A stretch of 24,796 nucleotides of DNA from JBFWIL01 sp050256015 (GCA_050256015.1 JBFWIL010000005.1:1-24796), one strand, 5' to 3'; positions 1 to 7,321 are shown, counted from the stretch's first letter. A program made the numbers and translations. The notes: generated by a model from the sequence alone, not told the origin.

Positions 1-1
1 G

Positions 2-1459
2 CCGCGTTTAATTGACAATCTGAACCGGATACAGGACGGGCCGTATTATTCTCTCGAGAATGTAAAGAAAACCTACCGTTCACTGAACCAGATCAATCAG
101 TTCCGGATGGTAAATGTGAATTTTGAGCCAGCTGAAACTACCCCGGGAGACACCCTGGGATTGCTGGATTGCCGTATTTTGCTGGCCCCGCTCTCCAGAC
201 AGGGGTTTTCTGTTGATCTGGAGGGAACTAATTCTTCCGGGAATATTGGGGTGGCCGGGAATTTGAATTATCAGCACAGGAATTTATTCCGCGGAGCGGA
301 AATACTCAGCCTGAATCTGAAAGGAGCCTTTGAGCGGCAACAGGCTATGGTGAATGAAAGTTCGTTGCGGTTTAACACTCATGAGTATGGCGTGGAAGCC
401 TCGCTGAATCTGCCTAAGTTTTTAAGTCCGCTTAACAGCAGGCGGTTCTTTAATTACCAGGTTCCGCAGACCGGCTTTACACTGGGTTACAATTTTCAGG
501 AACGCCCCGATTACACGCGTACCATAACCAATTTCCGATTTGGATATAACTGGAAAAGCAAATCTTACCGTACGCATCTGCTGAACCTGATCGATTTGAA
601 CTATGTGAATTTGTCGCGGTTTAATTCCGATTTTCTCAATTCGATAAAAGACCTGTACATTAAAAGCAGTTATACGGATCATCTGATCCTGGCACTCAAC
701 TATTCGCGGGTCGACCATGTGCAGCAGATCGGCAGCCGGGGGGATTACAGTTATTTTAAGTGGTCGTTTGAGTCGGCCGGGAATTTTCTCTATGCTCTGG
801 CCGGACTGGCAGGAAGGAGCCGTACGGAGGCGCTGGATACCATTACCGGGGAACTAACCCGTTACCATCGGCTTTTTGGAACCCGTTTTGCCCAGTATCT
901 GAAGGCTGACTTGGAATACCGTTACGGATACCGGCTGGACAGGTTTAATTCGGTGGTGGCCCGTTTGTTTGCCGGAATTGCCGTGCCGTACGGAAATCTG
1001 GATGTGTTGCCTTTTGAAAAAAAATATTTTACCGGAGGGGCAAACGGAATTCGGGCCTGGCAGGTACGAACCCTGGGGCCGGGAACATACCGTGCCGCTG
1101 AAGATGCCTATCCGAACCAGTCGGCCGATATTAAGCTGGAAGCCAATCTGGAATACCGCTTTCGTTTGCTAGGCCGGATGGAAGGGGCCTTTTTCCTGGA
1201 TGCCGGAAATATCTGGGCTATTAACAATAAGGATAATCGCCTCGGGGCCCGCTTCCGGGTCAATCGGTTTTATCGGGAAATTGCCCTGGGAACAGGAACG
1301 GGATTGCGTTTTAATTTTGATTATTTTATTTTCCGGCTGGATCTGGGGATGAAACTGCGTGATCCCTCCCTGGAAGAAGGGAAACGTTTTATTATCGGGA
1401 ATTATCCGATTGACGGAGATCAGTTTAATTTGTCGTTTGCCATTGGGTATCCGTTCTGA
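2..1459 (+). CDS. Omp85/BamA-superfamily outer-membrane barrel, TamL-like (5' end cut by window)
   Basis: The reading frame is open from base 2, so the gene begins before the window; 485 C-terminal residues are visible. The first visible residues (NVKKTYRSLNQINQFRMVNV) resemble the end of a POTRA domain, the periplasmic repeat of Omp85 proteins. The rest is rich in alternating aromatic and polar residues, as in a 16-strand barrel. It contains a GGANGIRAWQVRTLGPG stretch, which matches the conserved loop motif of the superfamily, and ends in an aromatic residue (GYPF) like most outer-membrane barrels. Proteins of this kind insert or export outer-membrane proteins. The IRAW form of the motif and the LEANLEYRF strand are typical of the Bacteroidota TamL group, but BamA-like paralogues cannot be excluded without the N-terminus, where a lipoprotein signal would favour TamL. 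It runs convergently toward the aldolase gene. Confidence 0.85.
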   Translation, partial: PRLIDNLNRIQDGPYYSLENVKKTYRSLNQINQFRMVNVNFEPAETTPGDTLGLLDCRILLAPLSRQGFSVDLEGTNSSGNIGVAGNLNYQHRNLFRGAEILSLNLKGAFERQQAMVNESSLRFNTHEYGVEASLNLPKFLSPLNSRRFFNYQVPQTGFTLGYNFQERPDYTRTITNFRFGYNWKSKSYRTHLLNLIDLNYVNLSRFNSDFLNSIKDLYIKSSYTDHLILALNYSRVDHVQQIGSRGDYSYFKWSFESAGNFLYALAGLAGRSRTEALDTITGELTRYHRLFGTRFAQYLKADLEYRYGYRLDRFNSVVARLFAGIAVPYGNLDVLPFEKKYFTGGANGIRAWQVRTLGPGTYRAAEDAYPNQSADIKLEANLEYRFRLLGRMEGAFFLDAGNIWAINNKDNRLGARFRVNRFYREIALGTGTGLRFNFDYFIFRLDLGMKLRDPSLEEGKRFIIGNYPIDGDQFNLSFAIGYPF

Positions 1460-1473
1460 GCAGGATTCTTCAT

Positions 1474-1502
1474 AAAAAGGTGTCTCAAATTTTTGAGACA
1501 CC
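1474..1502 (-). terminator. Intrinsic terminator after fba
   Basis: An 11-bp perfect inverted repeat (1479-1489 with 1492-1502) would form a hairpin. Read on the minus strand it is followed by five T residues (1478-1474), so it fits as terminator of the leftward aldolase gene. On the plus strand there is no T-run, though the hairpin may also slow transcription leaving the barrel gene. Confidence 0.8.
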
Positions 1503-1526
1503 CATGTATTGTCGGTCACGTGTGGT

Positions 1527-2522
1527 TCAGGCCTGGTTGGCCGACCCCAGAACATCCAGATTTTTATGCATATACAGTTCTTTCAGCTCTTCACGTGCAG
1601 GGCCAAGGTACTTTCTCGGATCAAATTCACCCGGTTTTTCGGTCAGCACCTTGCGTATGGCAGCAGTCATGGCCAGCCGGCCGTCAGAGTCGATGTTGAT
1701 TTTGCATACAGCCGATTTGGCGGCGCGCCGCAGCCATTCTTCGGGAATGCCTACGGCATCTCTCAGCTTTCCACCCAGTTCATTGATCATTTGAACGTAT
1801 TTTTGGGGAACGGAAGATGATCCGTGCAGGACAATCGGGAATCCGGGAATCTGCTTTTCGATCTTTTCCAGAATGTCAAAGCGAAGCATGGGCGGAATAA
1901 GAACCCCTTCTTCGTTGAGGGTACATTGCTCCGGTGTGAATTTGTTGGCTCCGTGCGAGGTCCCAATGGAAATGGCCAGCGAGTCCACCCCTGTTTTACT
2001 GATAAAGTCTTCCACCTCTTCCGGTTGTGTATAGCTTGAGTGTTCGGCAACCACATCGTCTTCAATGCCGGCCAGCACACCCAGTTCGCCCTCAACGGTT
2101 ACCCCGTATTTATGGGCGTATTCCACAACCTGACGGGTCAGCTCCACGTTTTTTTCGTACGGATGATGTGAACCGTCTATCATGACCGAAGAGAAGCCGT
2201 TGTCGATACAGTCTTTGCAGAGTTCGAAGGTGTCTCCGTGATCCAGGTGCAGAACGACAGGGATTTCGTAGCCCAGTTCCTTGACATATTCCACAGCACC
2301 CCGGGCCATGTTCCGCAGCAGGGTGGCATTGGCATATTTCCGGGCTCCTGAAGACACCTGAAGGATTACTGGTGATTTTGTTTCCACGCAGGCCTGCAGG
2401 ATTGCCTGGAGTTGCTCCATGTTGTTAAAGTTATATGCAGGAATTGCATATCCCCCGTCAACGGCTTTCCGAAAGAGCTCTTTCGTGTTGACGAGTCCTA
2501 ATTCTTTGTAACTAACAGCCAT
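1527..2522 (-). CDS. fba: Class II fructose-bisphosphate aldolase
   Basis: Zinc-dependent aldolase of glycolysis and gluconeogenesis: it cleaves fructose 1,6-bisphosphate to dihydroxyacetone phosphate and glyceraldehyde 3-phosphate in the cytoplasm. The 331-residue protein has the class II signature LHLDHGD (residues 91-97; D94 the expected catalytic acid, H95 a zinc ligand), SIGTSHG with H190, and VLHGSSSVP with H233, the other expected zinc ligands. The early YAIPAYNFNN segment is also typical. The length fits the family form common in Bacteroidota. The start (MAVSYKELGL) has no Shine-Dalgarno, only an AT-rich leader. The gene stands alone, divergent from the transporter gene, with its own terminator. 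Tagatose-bisphosphate aldolases are close relatives, but no tagatose genes are nearby. Confidence 0.95.
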   Translation of the reverse strand: MAVSYKELGLVNTKELFRKAVDGGYAIPAYNFNNMEQLQAILQACVETKSPVILQVSSGARKYANATLLRNMARGAVEYVKELGYEIPVVLHLDHGDTFELCKDCIDNGFSSVMIDGSHHPYEKNVELTRQVVEYAHKYGVTVEGELGVLAGIEDDVVAEHSSYTQPEEVEDFISKTGVDSLAISIGTSHGANKFTPEQCTLNEEGVLIPPMLRFDILEKIEKQIPGFPIVLHGSSSVPQKYVQMINELGGKLRDAVGIPEEWLRRAAKSAVCKINIDSDGRLAMTAAIRKVLTEKPGEFDPRKYLGPAREELKELYMHKNLDVLGSANQA

Positions 2523-2567
2523 ATTTTAATTATTTAAAGGTAATACTGGTATCTGTTAAAACCACTA

Positions 2568-2597
2568 CAATAATAAGCATAAAATTTCGAAGCGCCA
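2568..2597 (-). promoter_or_regulatory. Possible promoter of fba (weak match)
   Basis: On the minus strand 2575-2568 reads TATTATTG, one base off the Bacteroidota -7 box TAnnTTTG, and TGG at 2597-2595 sits 19 bases upstream where TTG is expected. The implied leader is about 40 bases. Both boxes carry a mismatch, so this is only a candidate. Confidence 0.3.
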
Positions 2598-2782
2598 TTT
2601 CCGGAAGAAGAGTGAATTCTCATTTTAGAAAAGCTTAACACACTGGCCGGTCTGTTTTAGCATCTGATGCTTTGTTTTTAATAATCCGGTAGGAGGGAAC
2701 TGATTTCGGGACAGGGAGAGCCGGTAAAATGCGGTAGCATAAGCTTTCTTCCCAATTTGCTTTCTGCTTTCGCGGAAAAAAA

Positions 2783-2790
2783 TAAATTTG
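2783..2790 (+). promoter_or_regulatory. Possible -7 box of the NSS transporter gene
   Basis: TAAATTTG matches TAnnTTTG exactly and lies 60 bases before the chosen start codon. A TTTG occurs upstream at 2756-2759, but the spacing of 23 is longer than the 19 seen at the other promoters here, so the -33 element is uncertain. Confidence 0.4.
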
Positions 2791-2850
2791 CAGTGTATTC
2801 TGTTGAGTTTTTATAAAAATGTCGGTTTCTGTCTGATAAAAATTAGTCCA

Positions 2851-4215
2851 ATGACGGAAGGCAATAGACACAAAAGAGCGGAGTTCTCAAGTAAATTCGG
2901 CGTTATTGCGGCGGCTGCAGGTTCGGCTGTCGGACTGGGCAATATTTGGAAATTCCCTTATGTGGCCGGTATTTACGGGGGAGCTGCCTTTATGTTTGTA
3001 TACATGGGCTTTGTGCTGGCTATCGGATTGCCGGTCATGCTTTCGGAACTCTCCATTGGCCGGAAATCCCGGAGAAATGCATTCGGAGCCTTTAAGAAGC
3101 TGGCGCCGGGCACTCCCTGGAAATATGTGGGGGTACTCGGGATCGGGGCCGCTTTTATGATCTTGTCTTATTACGGGGTTGTGGCCGGCTGGAGTATCCG
3201 TTTTGTGGTTGCATCGCTGACCAATAGTTTTAAGGCGTTAAGTTCCGATCAGCTGGTTAGCAGTTTTACCGGATTTATGGAATCACCGGTGGAGCCGGTG
3301 CTCTATCAGTTGCTTTTCATGCTGCTCACCGGTTTGATCGTCATTTTGGGAGTAAAGAATGGTATAGAGAGGAATGTCAAAATCATGATGCCCTTGCTGG
3401 TGCTGATCATTCTGGTTCTTTGTGTCCGTTCTGTTACGCTCCCTGGGGCCAGGGAAGGGCTTCGTTTTTTGTTTCAACCCGATTTCTCCAAGCTGACCGG
3501 AGAAGGGGTGCTGGCAGCGCTGGGGCAGGCATTTTTTTCCCTCAGCCTGGGTATGGGAACGCTGATTACTTACGGGTCGTATATTGACAAAACCAACCCT
3601 TTGCCAAAAACGGCCATGGAAGTTTCAATTGCCGATACGCTGATTGCTATCCTGGCCGGAGTGGCGATTTTTCCGGCAGTGTTTGCATTTCATATTGAAC
3701 CCAGCAGCGGACCGGGGCTGGTTTTTATTACTCTGCCGAACGTGTTTCAGCAGATGGCCGGTGGTTATTTCTTTGCCGTGATCTTTTTTATTCTCCTGGT
3801 GCTGGCAGCCCTTACTTCATCTATTTCCATCCTCGAGGTCGTAGTGGCCTATTTCCATGAAGAACTAAAAATGAAGCGCCGTCTGGCAACCATTTTTGCA
3901 ACTGTGCTGGCAGCCCTGTTGGGGATAATCTGCTCGCTTTCCATGGGGGTATTCCGTGATTACACCTTTTTCGGGCTGAATTTTTTTGATCTGCTAGACT
4001 GGATTTCGGCCAATCTGCTGCTGCCCGTAGGCGGATTGTTCATAGCTCTGTTTGTGGGATGGAAGCTGGGAAGGCAAAAGATCAAGGCCGAACTGGCAAA
4101 AGGGGCTCATCTTCCCGAGCTGCTGTTGTCTGTGTTTATGTTCCTGATTCGTTTTGTAGCCCCCGTAGCGATTGCCCTGGTATTCCTGAATGGAATCGGA
4201 ATGATGAACCTGTAA
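2851..4215 (+). CDS. Sodium-dependent transporter, neurotransmitter:sodium symporter (NSS/LeuT) family
   Basis: Inner-membrane symporter of the LeuT fold that imports a small substrate, usually an amino acid, driven by sodium. The 454-residue protein shows the family hallmark GSAVGLGNIWKFPY (residues 24-37) in transmembrane segment 1. The unwound segment 6 lies near FSLSLGMG (229-236), and a Ser/Thr-rich stretch LTSSISILEV (321-330) matches the second sodium site in segment 8. About 11-12 hydrophobic segments are visible. The frame is open further upstream from a TTG, but ATG 2851 is chosen because family proteins begin shortly before this basic N-terminus. The substrate cannot be told; many bacterial members carry tryptophan, tyrosine or branched-chain amino acids. 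The next gene starts 41 bases downstream, so the two may be cotranscribed. Confidence 0.93.
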   Translation: MTEGNRHKRAEFSSKFGVIAAAAGSAVGLGNIWKFPYVAGIYGGAAFMFVYMGFVLAIGLPVMLSELSIGRKSRRNAFGAFKKLAPGTPWKYVGVLGIGAAFMILSYYGVVAGWSIRFVVASLTNSFKALSSDQLVSSFTGFMESPVEPVLYQLLFMLLTGLIVILGVKNGIERNVKIMMPLLVLIILVLCVRSVTLPGAREGLRFLFQPDFSKLTGEGVLAALGQAFFSLSLGMGTLITYGSYIDKTNPLPKTAMEVSIADTLIAILAGVAIFPAVFAFHIEPSSGPGLVFITLPNVFQQMAGGYFFAVIFFILLVLAALTSSISILEVVVAYFHEELKMKRRLATIFATVLAALLGIICSLSMGVFRDYTFFGLNFFDLLDWISANLLLPVGGLFIALFVGWKLGRQKIKAELAKGAHLPELLLSVFMFLIRFVAPVAIALVFLNGIGMMNL

Positions 4216-4256
4216 GGGATTTTTTTCGTATACCGGGTAACCAAGGTTTTGCCGGT

Positions 4257-5177
4257 ATGCGTTTAAAATCGTTTATTCGCGACTACTTTTCTTTCACCCG
4301 GGGAGAACGAATAGGAATCGGGCTGCTGTTGGGTCTGATGCTTATCCTGCTGGTGGCCGGAAGAATGGTCTGTTATTTTGAGCAGACGAATGTGCCCGGA
4401 GAGGAGGATTTTTCCCGGGTTCTGAAGGAATTCCGGGAGGAGGTGGAACGCTCGTCAGGAGGGATGTCCCTTTTCCCTTTTGATCCGAATACCGCCGGCC
4501 GGGACTTGCTTGACAGCCTGGCCCTGCCTTCGGCGATACGGCAGAATATGCTGAAATACCGCCGTGCAGGGGGTATTTTTCGTTTCAGACAGGATATCCG
4601 GAAGTTATACGGGATGAACGATTCCCTGTATGAAGTTATTGAACCTTATCTTTTGCTTCCTGTGTCAGATGTTGCTTCCGGGCCGGAAGTGCCTGCAAGC
4701 GGAAGGAAGTCTCCTGTAAGCGGAACTGTGCCGGATAGTCGGAAATACGGCAAAAATATACGGCAAGCGGATCCGGAAAGAACCGAAATAAACCGGGCCT
4801 CTGCGGCCGATCTGCTTCCCTTGCCGGGCATCGGACCGGTATTGTCGGAACGTATCGTGAAATTCCGGGATTGGCTGGGAGGATTTCATTCGCTTGCACA
4901 GCTCCGCGAAGTATACGGTTTACGGGAAGAAACCCTGGAAAACATTCTGCCTCTGCTTGAGCTGGATTCTTCCTGTCTGGTTAAGCTAAACATCAATACG
5001 GCCGGTTTTGTTGTGCTGGCCGGGCATCCTTATCTGGAAAAAACGGATGCGCAGAGAATTCTGCGCTACCGGAAACAATACGGCAGAATCGGTGATCTGC
5101 GGCAACTGCTGAATGACTCGGTGCTGGAAAGGGAAGTGTATAACCGGATATTGCCTTATCTGAAAACAGGTAACTGA
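4257..5177 (+). CDS. Membrane-anchored protein with three helix-hairpin-helix domains (ComEA-like)
   Basis: The 306-residue protein has a short basic N-terminus and one hydrophobic segment (about residues 18-40). Three related helix-hairpin-helix units follow, at about 76-133, 177-234 and 243-302. The second has the clearest motif, LPLPGIGPVLSERIVKFRD, preceded by EINRASAAD as in ComEA; the third begins LNINTAG. A charged, low-complexity linker (about 138-175) separates unit 1 from unit 2. Such domains bind DNA backbones without sequence preference, and ComEA takes up DNA in competence. Whether this protein does so is not known. The frame is open far upstream inside the transporter gene, but ATG 4257 gives a sensible membrane-anchored start and avoids a long overlap. 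Single-anchor, triple-unit relatives are common in Bacteroidota and mostly annotated only as helix-hairpin-helix proteins. Confidence 0.85.
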   Translation: MRLKSFIRDYFSFTRGERIGIGLLLGLMLILLVAGRMVCYFEQTNVPGEEDFSRVLKEFREEVERSSGGMSLFPFDPNTAGRDLLDSLALPSAIRQNMLKYRRAGGIFRFRQDIRKLYGMNDSLYEVIEPYLLLPVSDVASGPEVPASGRKSPVSGTVPDSRKYGKNIRQADPERTEINRASAADLLPLPGIGPVLSERIVKFRDWLGGFHSLAQLREVYGLREETLENILPLLELDSSCLVKLNINTAGFVVLAGHPYLEKTDAQRILRYRKQYGRIGDLRQLLNDSVLEREVYNRILPYLKTGN

Positions 5178-5184
5178 TCCGGAA

Positions 5185-5216
5185 GCATTTGCGTAAAAAA
5201 GAATGCGTTTGTTTTT
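5185..5216 (+). terminator. Possible weak terminator after the helix-hairpin-helix gene
   Basis: GCATT (5185-5189) can pair with AATGC (5202-5206), followed by GTTTGTTTTT. The stem has only five pairs and a 12-base loop, so it may be chance, but it lies just after the stop and before the rpsU promoter. Confidence 0.3.
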
Positions 5217-5239
5217 GAATTTAAAAAATAGATGATAAA

Positions 5240-5270
5240 TTTGATTAATAACGGATAATTTCTAAATTTG
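5240..5270 (+). promoter_or_regulatory. Bacteroidota-type promoter of rpsU
   Basis: TTTG (5240-5243), a 19-base spacer, then TAAATTTG (5263-5270) fit the Bacteroidota primary sigma consensus TTG-N19-TAnnTTTG. A second TAAATTTG at 5236-5243 overlaps the upstream element. Transcription would start near 5277, leaving a leader of about 27 bases before rpsU, AT-rich and without a Shine-Dalgarno. Confidence 0.75.
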
Positions 5271-5303
5271 CGGCTCAAAATTTAACAGCTAAAAATTAAT
5301 TCT

Positions 5304-5495
5304 ATGATCGTTATTCCGGTTAAAGAAGGTGAAAATATCGAAAGAGCCCTGAAGAGATTCAAAAGAAAATTCGAAAAGACAGGTGTAATCAAGGAATTGC
5401 GCGAGCGTCAAGCCTTCACAAAACCTTCGGTTGAGCGTAGAACAGAAATCAAAAAGGCGATCTATATTCAACAATTGCAACGTCAGGAAGACTAG
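5304..5495 (+). CDS. rpsU: Small ribosomal subunit protein bS21
   Basis: The 63-residue basic protein begins MIVIPVKEGENIERALKRFK, the clear bS21 signature, and has the usual arginine- and lysine-rich helices and the expected length. bS21 sits near the 3' end of 16S rRNA on the 30S platform. In Bacteroidota ribosomes (shown structurally for Flavobacterium johnsoniae) bS21 with bS18 and bS6 sequesters the anti-Shine-Dalgarno, which explains why these bacteria seldom use Shine-Dalgarno initiation. Flavobacterial rpsU genes are reported to carry a strong Shine-Dalgarno themselves; here none is visible. The gene has its own promoter and a terminator at its stop codon, so it is probably made largely as a short separate transcript. 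Confidence 0.97.
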   Translation: MIVIPVKEGENIERALKRFKRKFEKTGVIKELRERQAFTKPSVERRTEIKKAIYIQQLQRQED

Positions 5496-5508
5496 TTCCT
5501 GTTTTTTT
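5484..5508 (+). terminator. Intrinsic terminator overlapping the rpsU stop codon
   Basis: CAGGAA (5484-5489) pairs with TTCCTG (5496-5501) around the six-base loop GACTAG, which holds the last sense codon and the TAG stop of rpsU; seven T residues follow (5502-5508). The stem is short but the T-run is strong. The hairpin would be covered by a ribosome terminating at rpsU, so readthrough into xerC could depend on translation. Confidence 0.65.
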
Positions 5509-5542
5509 GCCAGGTTCCTGTTTGCATTAAAGGAAAAGTTGT

Positions 5543-6427
5543 ATGACTTATCAGGAATCATTTCTGAACTATCTGAAGTTCGAGAAGCGATGTTCGGATC
5601 ATACGGTGGTTGCTTATCGAAAAGACCTCGATCAGTTTGAAGCGTTTCTGTTCAAAACGGTCGGGGATTTTAACGTGTTGGAGGTCGGACCGAAGTTGGT
5701 ACGGGAGTGGGTTGTTTTTCTGATGGAACATGGTGATGCGGCCAAGACCGTAGTCCGCAAAATTACGGCGCTTAAGTCGTTTTATAAATTTCTGATGCGC
5801 CAGGAGCTTATCGAATCCTCTCCGGCAGTTTTGGTAAGCACCCCGAAAGTACCGAAAAAACTTCCCGTTTTTGTAGATGAGGGCAGCCTGAACAGCCTGT
5901 TGGATAACGGGTATTTCCCCGACGATTTTGAAGGCATTAGGGATAAGCTCATCCTCAGCCTGTTTTACGGCGGGGGAATGCGTCTGGCTGAGTTGAAAAA
6001 TCTCAGGGACCACGACCTGCAGCCGGCCGAATCGCTGGTTCGTTTAACCGGGAAGAACAGAAAAGACCGGCTGGTACCGTATCCGCGTAGCATTAATCCG
6101 CTGCTTGAAGCCTATTGGCAGATCAGGGAACATGAATTTCCCGGGGGCACGCCCGTCCTTCTGGTTACGGCCAAGGGCAAACCCGTCTATGACAAACTGA
6201 TTTACCGGACCGTTCGCAAATATCTTTCTCTGGTAACCAGCCTGGAAAAGAAAAGTCCTCATGTGCTCAGGCATACCTTTGCCACGCACCTGCTGGATCG
6301 CGGAGCTGATCTGAATGCCGTCAAAGAGTTGCTGGGGCACAGCAATCTGGCAGCTACCCAGATATACACACATACCTCGACGGAAACAATACAACGTATT
6401 TACAAACAGGCTCATCCGAGAGCCTAA
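5543..6427 (+). CDS. xerC: Tyrosine recombinase, XerC/XerD family
   Basis: The 294-residue protein has an N-terminal SAM-like DNA-binding domain (about 1-90) and a C-terminal catalytic domain with the full active-site set: R147 (GGGMRLAEL), K171 (LTGKNRKDR), H240 and R243 (PHVLRHTFATHLL), H266 (ELLGHSNLA) and nucleophile Y275 (QIYTHTS). Length and motifs match the Xer recombinases that resolve chromosome dimers at dif rather than phage integrases. A xer gene next to rpsU and hpf is a usual arrangement in Bacteroidota, so this is a resident gene and not a sign of an integrated element. XerC versus XerD cannot be settled from one sequence. A weak AAAGGA precedes the start; hpf follows 20 bases downstream. 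Confidence 0.93.
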   Translation: MTYQESFLNYLKFEKRCSDHTVVAYRKDLDQFEAFLFKTVGDFNVLEVGPKLVREWVVFLMEHGDAAKTVVRKITALKSFYKFLMRQELIESSPAVLVSTPKVPKKLPVFVDEGSLNSLLDNGYFPDDFEGIRDKLILSLFYGGGMRLAELKNLRDHDLQPAESLVRLTGKNRKDRLVPYPRSINPLLEAYWQIREHEFPGGTPVLLVTAKGKPVYDKLIYRTVRKYLSLVTSLEKKSPHVLRHTFATHLLDRGADLNAVKELLGHSNLAATQIYTHTSTETIQRIYKQAHPRA

Positions 6428-6434
6428 AACCAAA

Positions 6435-6440
6435 AGGAGG
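6435..6440 (+). promoter_or_regulatory. Strong Shine-Dalgarno sequence for hpf
   Basis: AGGAGG, within AAAAGGAGGA, stands seven bases before the hpf ATG, an ideal match and spacing. No other gene in the window has anything comparable: the rest have AT-rich leaders or at best GGAG or AAGGA. Confidence 0.85.
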
Positions 6441-6447
6441 AAGAACT

Positions 6448-6753
6448 ATGAATATCAATGTCAATGCCGTTCATTTCACGCCGGATCAGAAGCTTGTCAA
6501 TTTTGCCGTAAAAAAAACAGGCAAGCTGGATACTTTTTTTGACGGGATTATTTCCGGTGAAGTGATTCTTAAGGTTGAGAAGCCGGAAACGACCAACAAT
6601 AAGATTGCCGAGATCATACTTTCCATACCTGCCGGTAACGATTATTTGTTTGCCAAGAAGCAGGCTGATTCATTCGAAGAAGCTATTGACCTGGCTGTTG
6701 ATGCCTTGCGTAGGCAGCTTACTAAATTCAAGGAAAAATTGAAGGAAAAATAA
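6448..6753 (+). CDS. hpf: Ribosome hibernation-promoting factor, short HPF/RaiA (YfiA) type
   Basis: The 101-residue protein matches the single-domain HPF/RaiA fold: an early VNAVHFTPDQKL strand and helix, VKKTGKLDTFF, and a basic C-terminal helix (DALRRQLTKFKEKLKEK). These proteins bind the mRNA and tRNA channel of the 30S subunit and keep ribosomes inactive when growth slows. Short forms of about 100 residues act alone, whereas long HPF has an extra dimerisation domain, absent here. It follows xerC by 20 bases and probably shares its transcript. Its strong Shine-Dalgarno is unusual for this phylum and could tie its translation to the state of the 30S platform. Confidence 0.92.
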   Translation: MNINVNAVHFTPDQKLVNFAVKKTGKLDTFFDGIISGEVILKVEKPETTNNKIAEIILSIPAGNDYLFAKKQADSFEEAIDLAVDALRRQLTKFKEKLKEK

Positions 6754-6776
6754 TTTCAAAAAATGGACGAGAACAC

Positions 6777-6806
6777 TTGAAGTAACCAAAAATATTTATA
6801 CATTTG
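6777..6806 (+). promoter_or_regulatory. Bacteroidota-type promoter of the tRNA-tuf operon
   Basis: TTG (6777-6779), a 19-base spacer, and TACATTTG (6799-6806) match TTG-N19-TAnnTTTG, the same spacing as at rpsU. The start would lie near 6813, giving about 110 bases of leader before the first tRNA. The leader has a 10-base palindrome, CACCCGGGTG (6901-6910), and a small AGCC/GGCT hairpin (6879-6894) of unknown use. Confidence 0.75.
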
Positions 6807-6923
6807 CAAACTCTTTTTTGGGAAATTTCCGGCTAATCAGGACTTTAGGGTAAATTGCTGTGAGTGTACTGTTGGGCTAGCCGAACGGGAGGCTGTGCAA
6901 CACCCGGGTGAAAGCAGGTGTAT

Positions 6924-6997
6924 GCCGGATTAGCTCAGTTGGCCAGAGCACGTGATTTGTAATCTCGGGGTCCTCAGTTCGAATCTGAGATCCGGCT
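6924..6997 (+). tRNA. tRNA-Thr (anticodon TGT)
   Basis: A 74-base cloverleaf: acceptor stem GCCGGAT with ATCCGGC (7 of 7 pairs), D-arm with TAGCTCAGTTGGCCAGAGCA, anticodon loop TTTGTAA giving TGT, T-loop TTCGAAT. CCA is not encoded. It is the first of four tRNAs in the order Thr-Tyr-Gly-Thr. Confidence 0.95.
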
Positions 6998-7092
6998 CGA
7001 AAAAGGATAGTTTGAAAGCGGAAAATCTTGGATTTTCAAAATTAGTTCTTTTATTTTACAGGTTAGATTAGCCGGAAGCGTTCTGAGCAAAT

Positions 7093-7175
7093 GGGGAGAT
7101 ACCAAAGTGGCCAACTGGGGCAGACTGTAAATCTGCTGGCTTATGCCTTCGTAGGTTCGAATCCTGCTCTCCCCA
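7093..7175 (+). tRNA. tRNA-Tyr (anticodon GTA)
   Basis: An 83-base class II tRNA with a long variable arm. The acceptor GGGGAGA pairs with TCTCCCC, the anticodon region is ACTGTAAATC with GTA, the T-loop is TTCGAAT, and the discriminator is A as expected for tRNA-Tyr. CCA is not encoded. Confidence 0.95.
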
Positions 7176-7233
7176 CCCGGACATTCTTCTTTCCCCGGAT
7201 GAATGTTTTGGACGAATGCAGCTTGCTGAATAT

Positions 7234-7306
7234 GCGGGAGTAGCTCAGCTGATAGAGCATTAGCCTTCCAAGCTAAGGGTCGCGGGTTTGAATCCCGTCT
7301 CCCGCT
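7234..7306 (+). tRNA. tRNA-Gly (anticodon TCC)
   Basis: A 73-base cloverleaf: acceptor GCGGGAG with CTCCCGC, anticodon loop CTTCCAA giving TCC, T-loop TTTGAAT. It reads GGA and GGG glycine codons. CCA is not encoded. Confidence 0.95.
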
Positions 7307-7321
7307 CAATGACGTTTACAA

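Larger units (their letters stand above)
2523..2850. other. Divergent intergenic region between fba and the NSS transporter gene
   Basis: This 328-base stretch separates two genes that point away from each other, so promoters for both must lie here or very near. I see a TAAATTTG box toward the transporter gene and a weaker box toward fba, listed separately. No tRNA or known RNA is recognisable, and the short frames across it look like chance. Confidence 0.6.

Noticed and set aside
2635..2871. A 78-codon minus-strand frame in the fba-transporter spacer
   Set aside because: Its composition is unlike a protein of this genome, it overlaps the transporter start, and it resembles no family I know.
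5495..5523. Direct repeat GTTCCTGTTT after rpsU
   Set aside because: The two 10-base copies are explained in part by the terminator arm and T-run; no third copy or element boundary is seen.
5543..6427. Tyrosine recombinase as sign of an integrated mobile element
   Set aside because: It has Xer features and sits in its usual place between rpsU and hpf; no attachment repeats, phage or conjugation genes are nearby.
6974..7309. A 111-codon minus-strand frame starting MSGRRDSNPRPLAWKANALS
   Set aside because: It runs antisense through three tRNA genes; this peptide is a well-known false gene call produced by tRNA complements.
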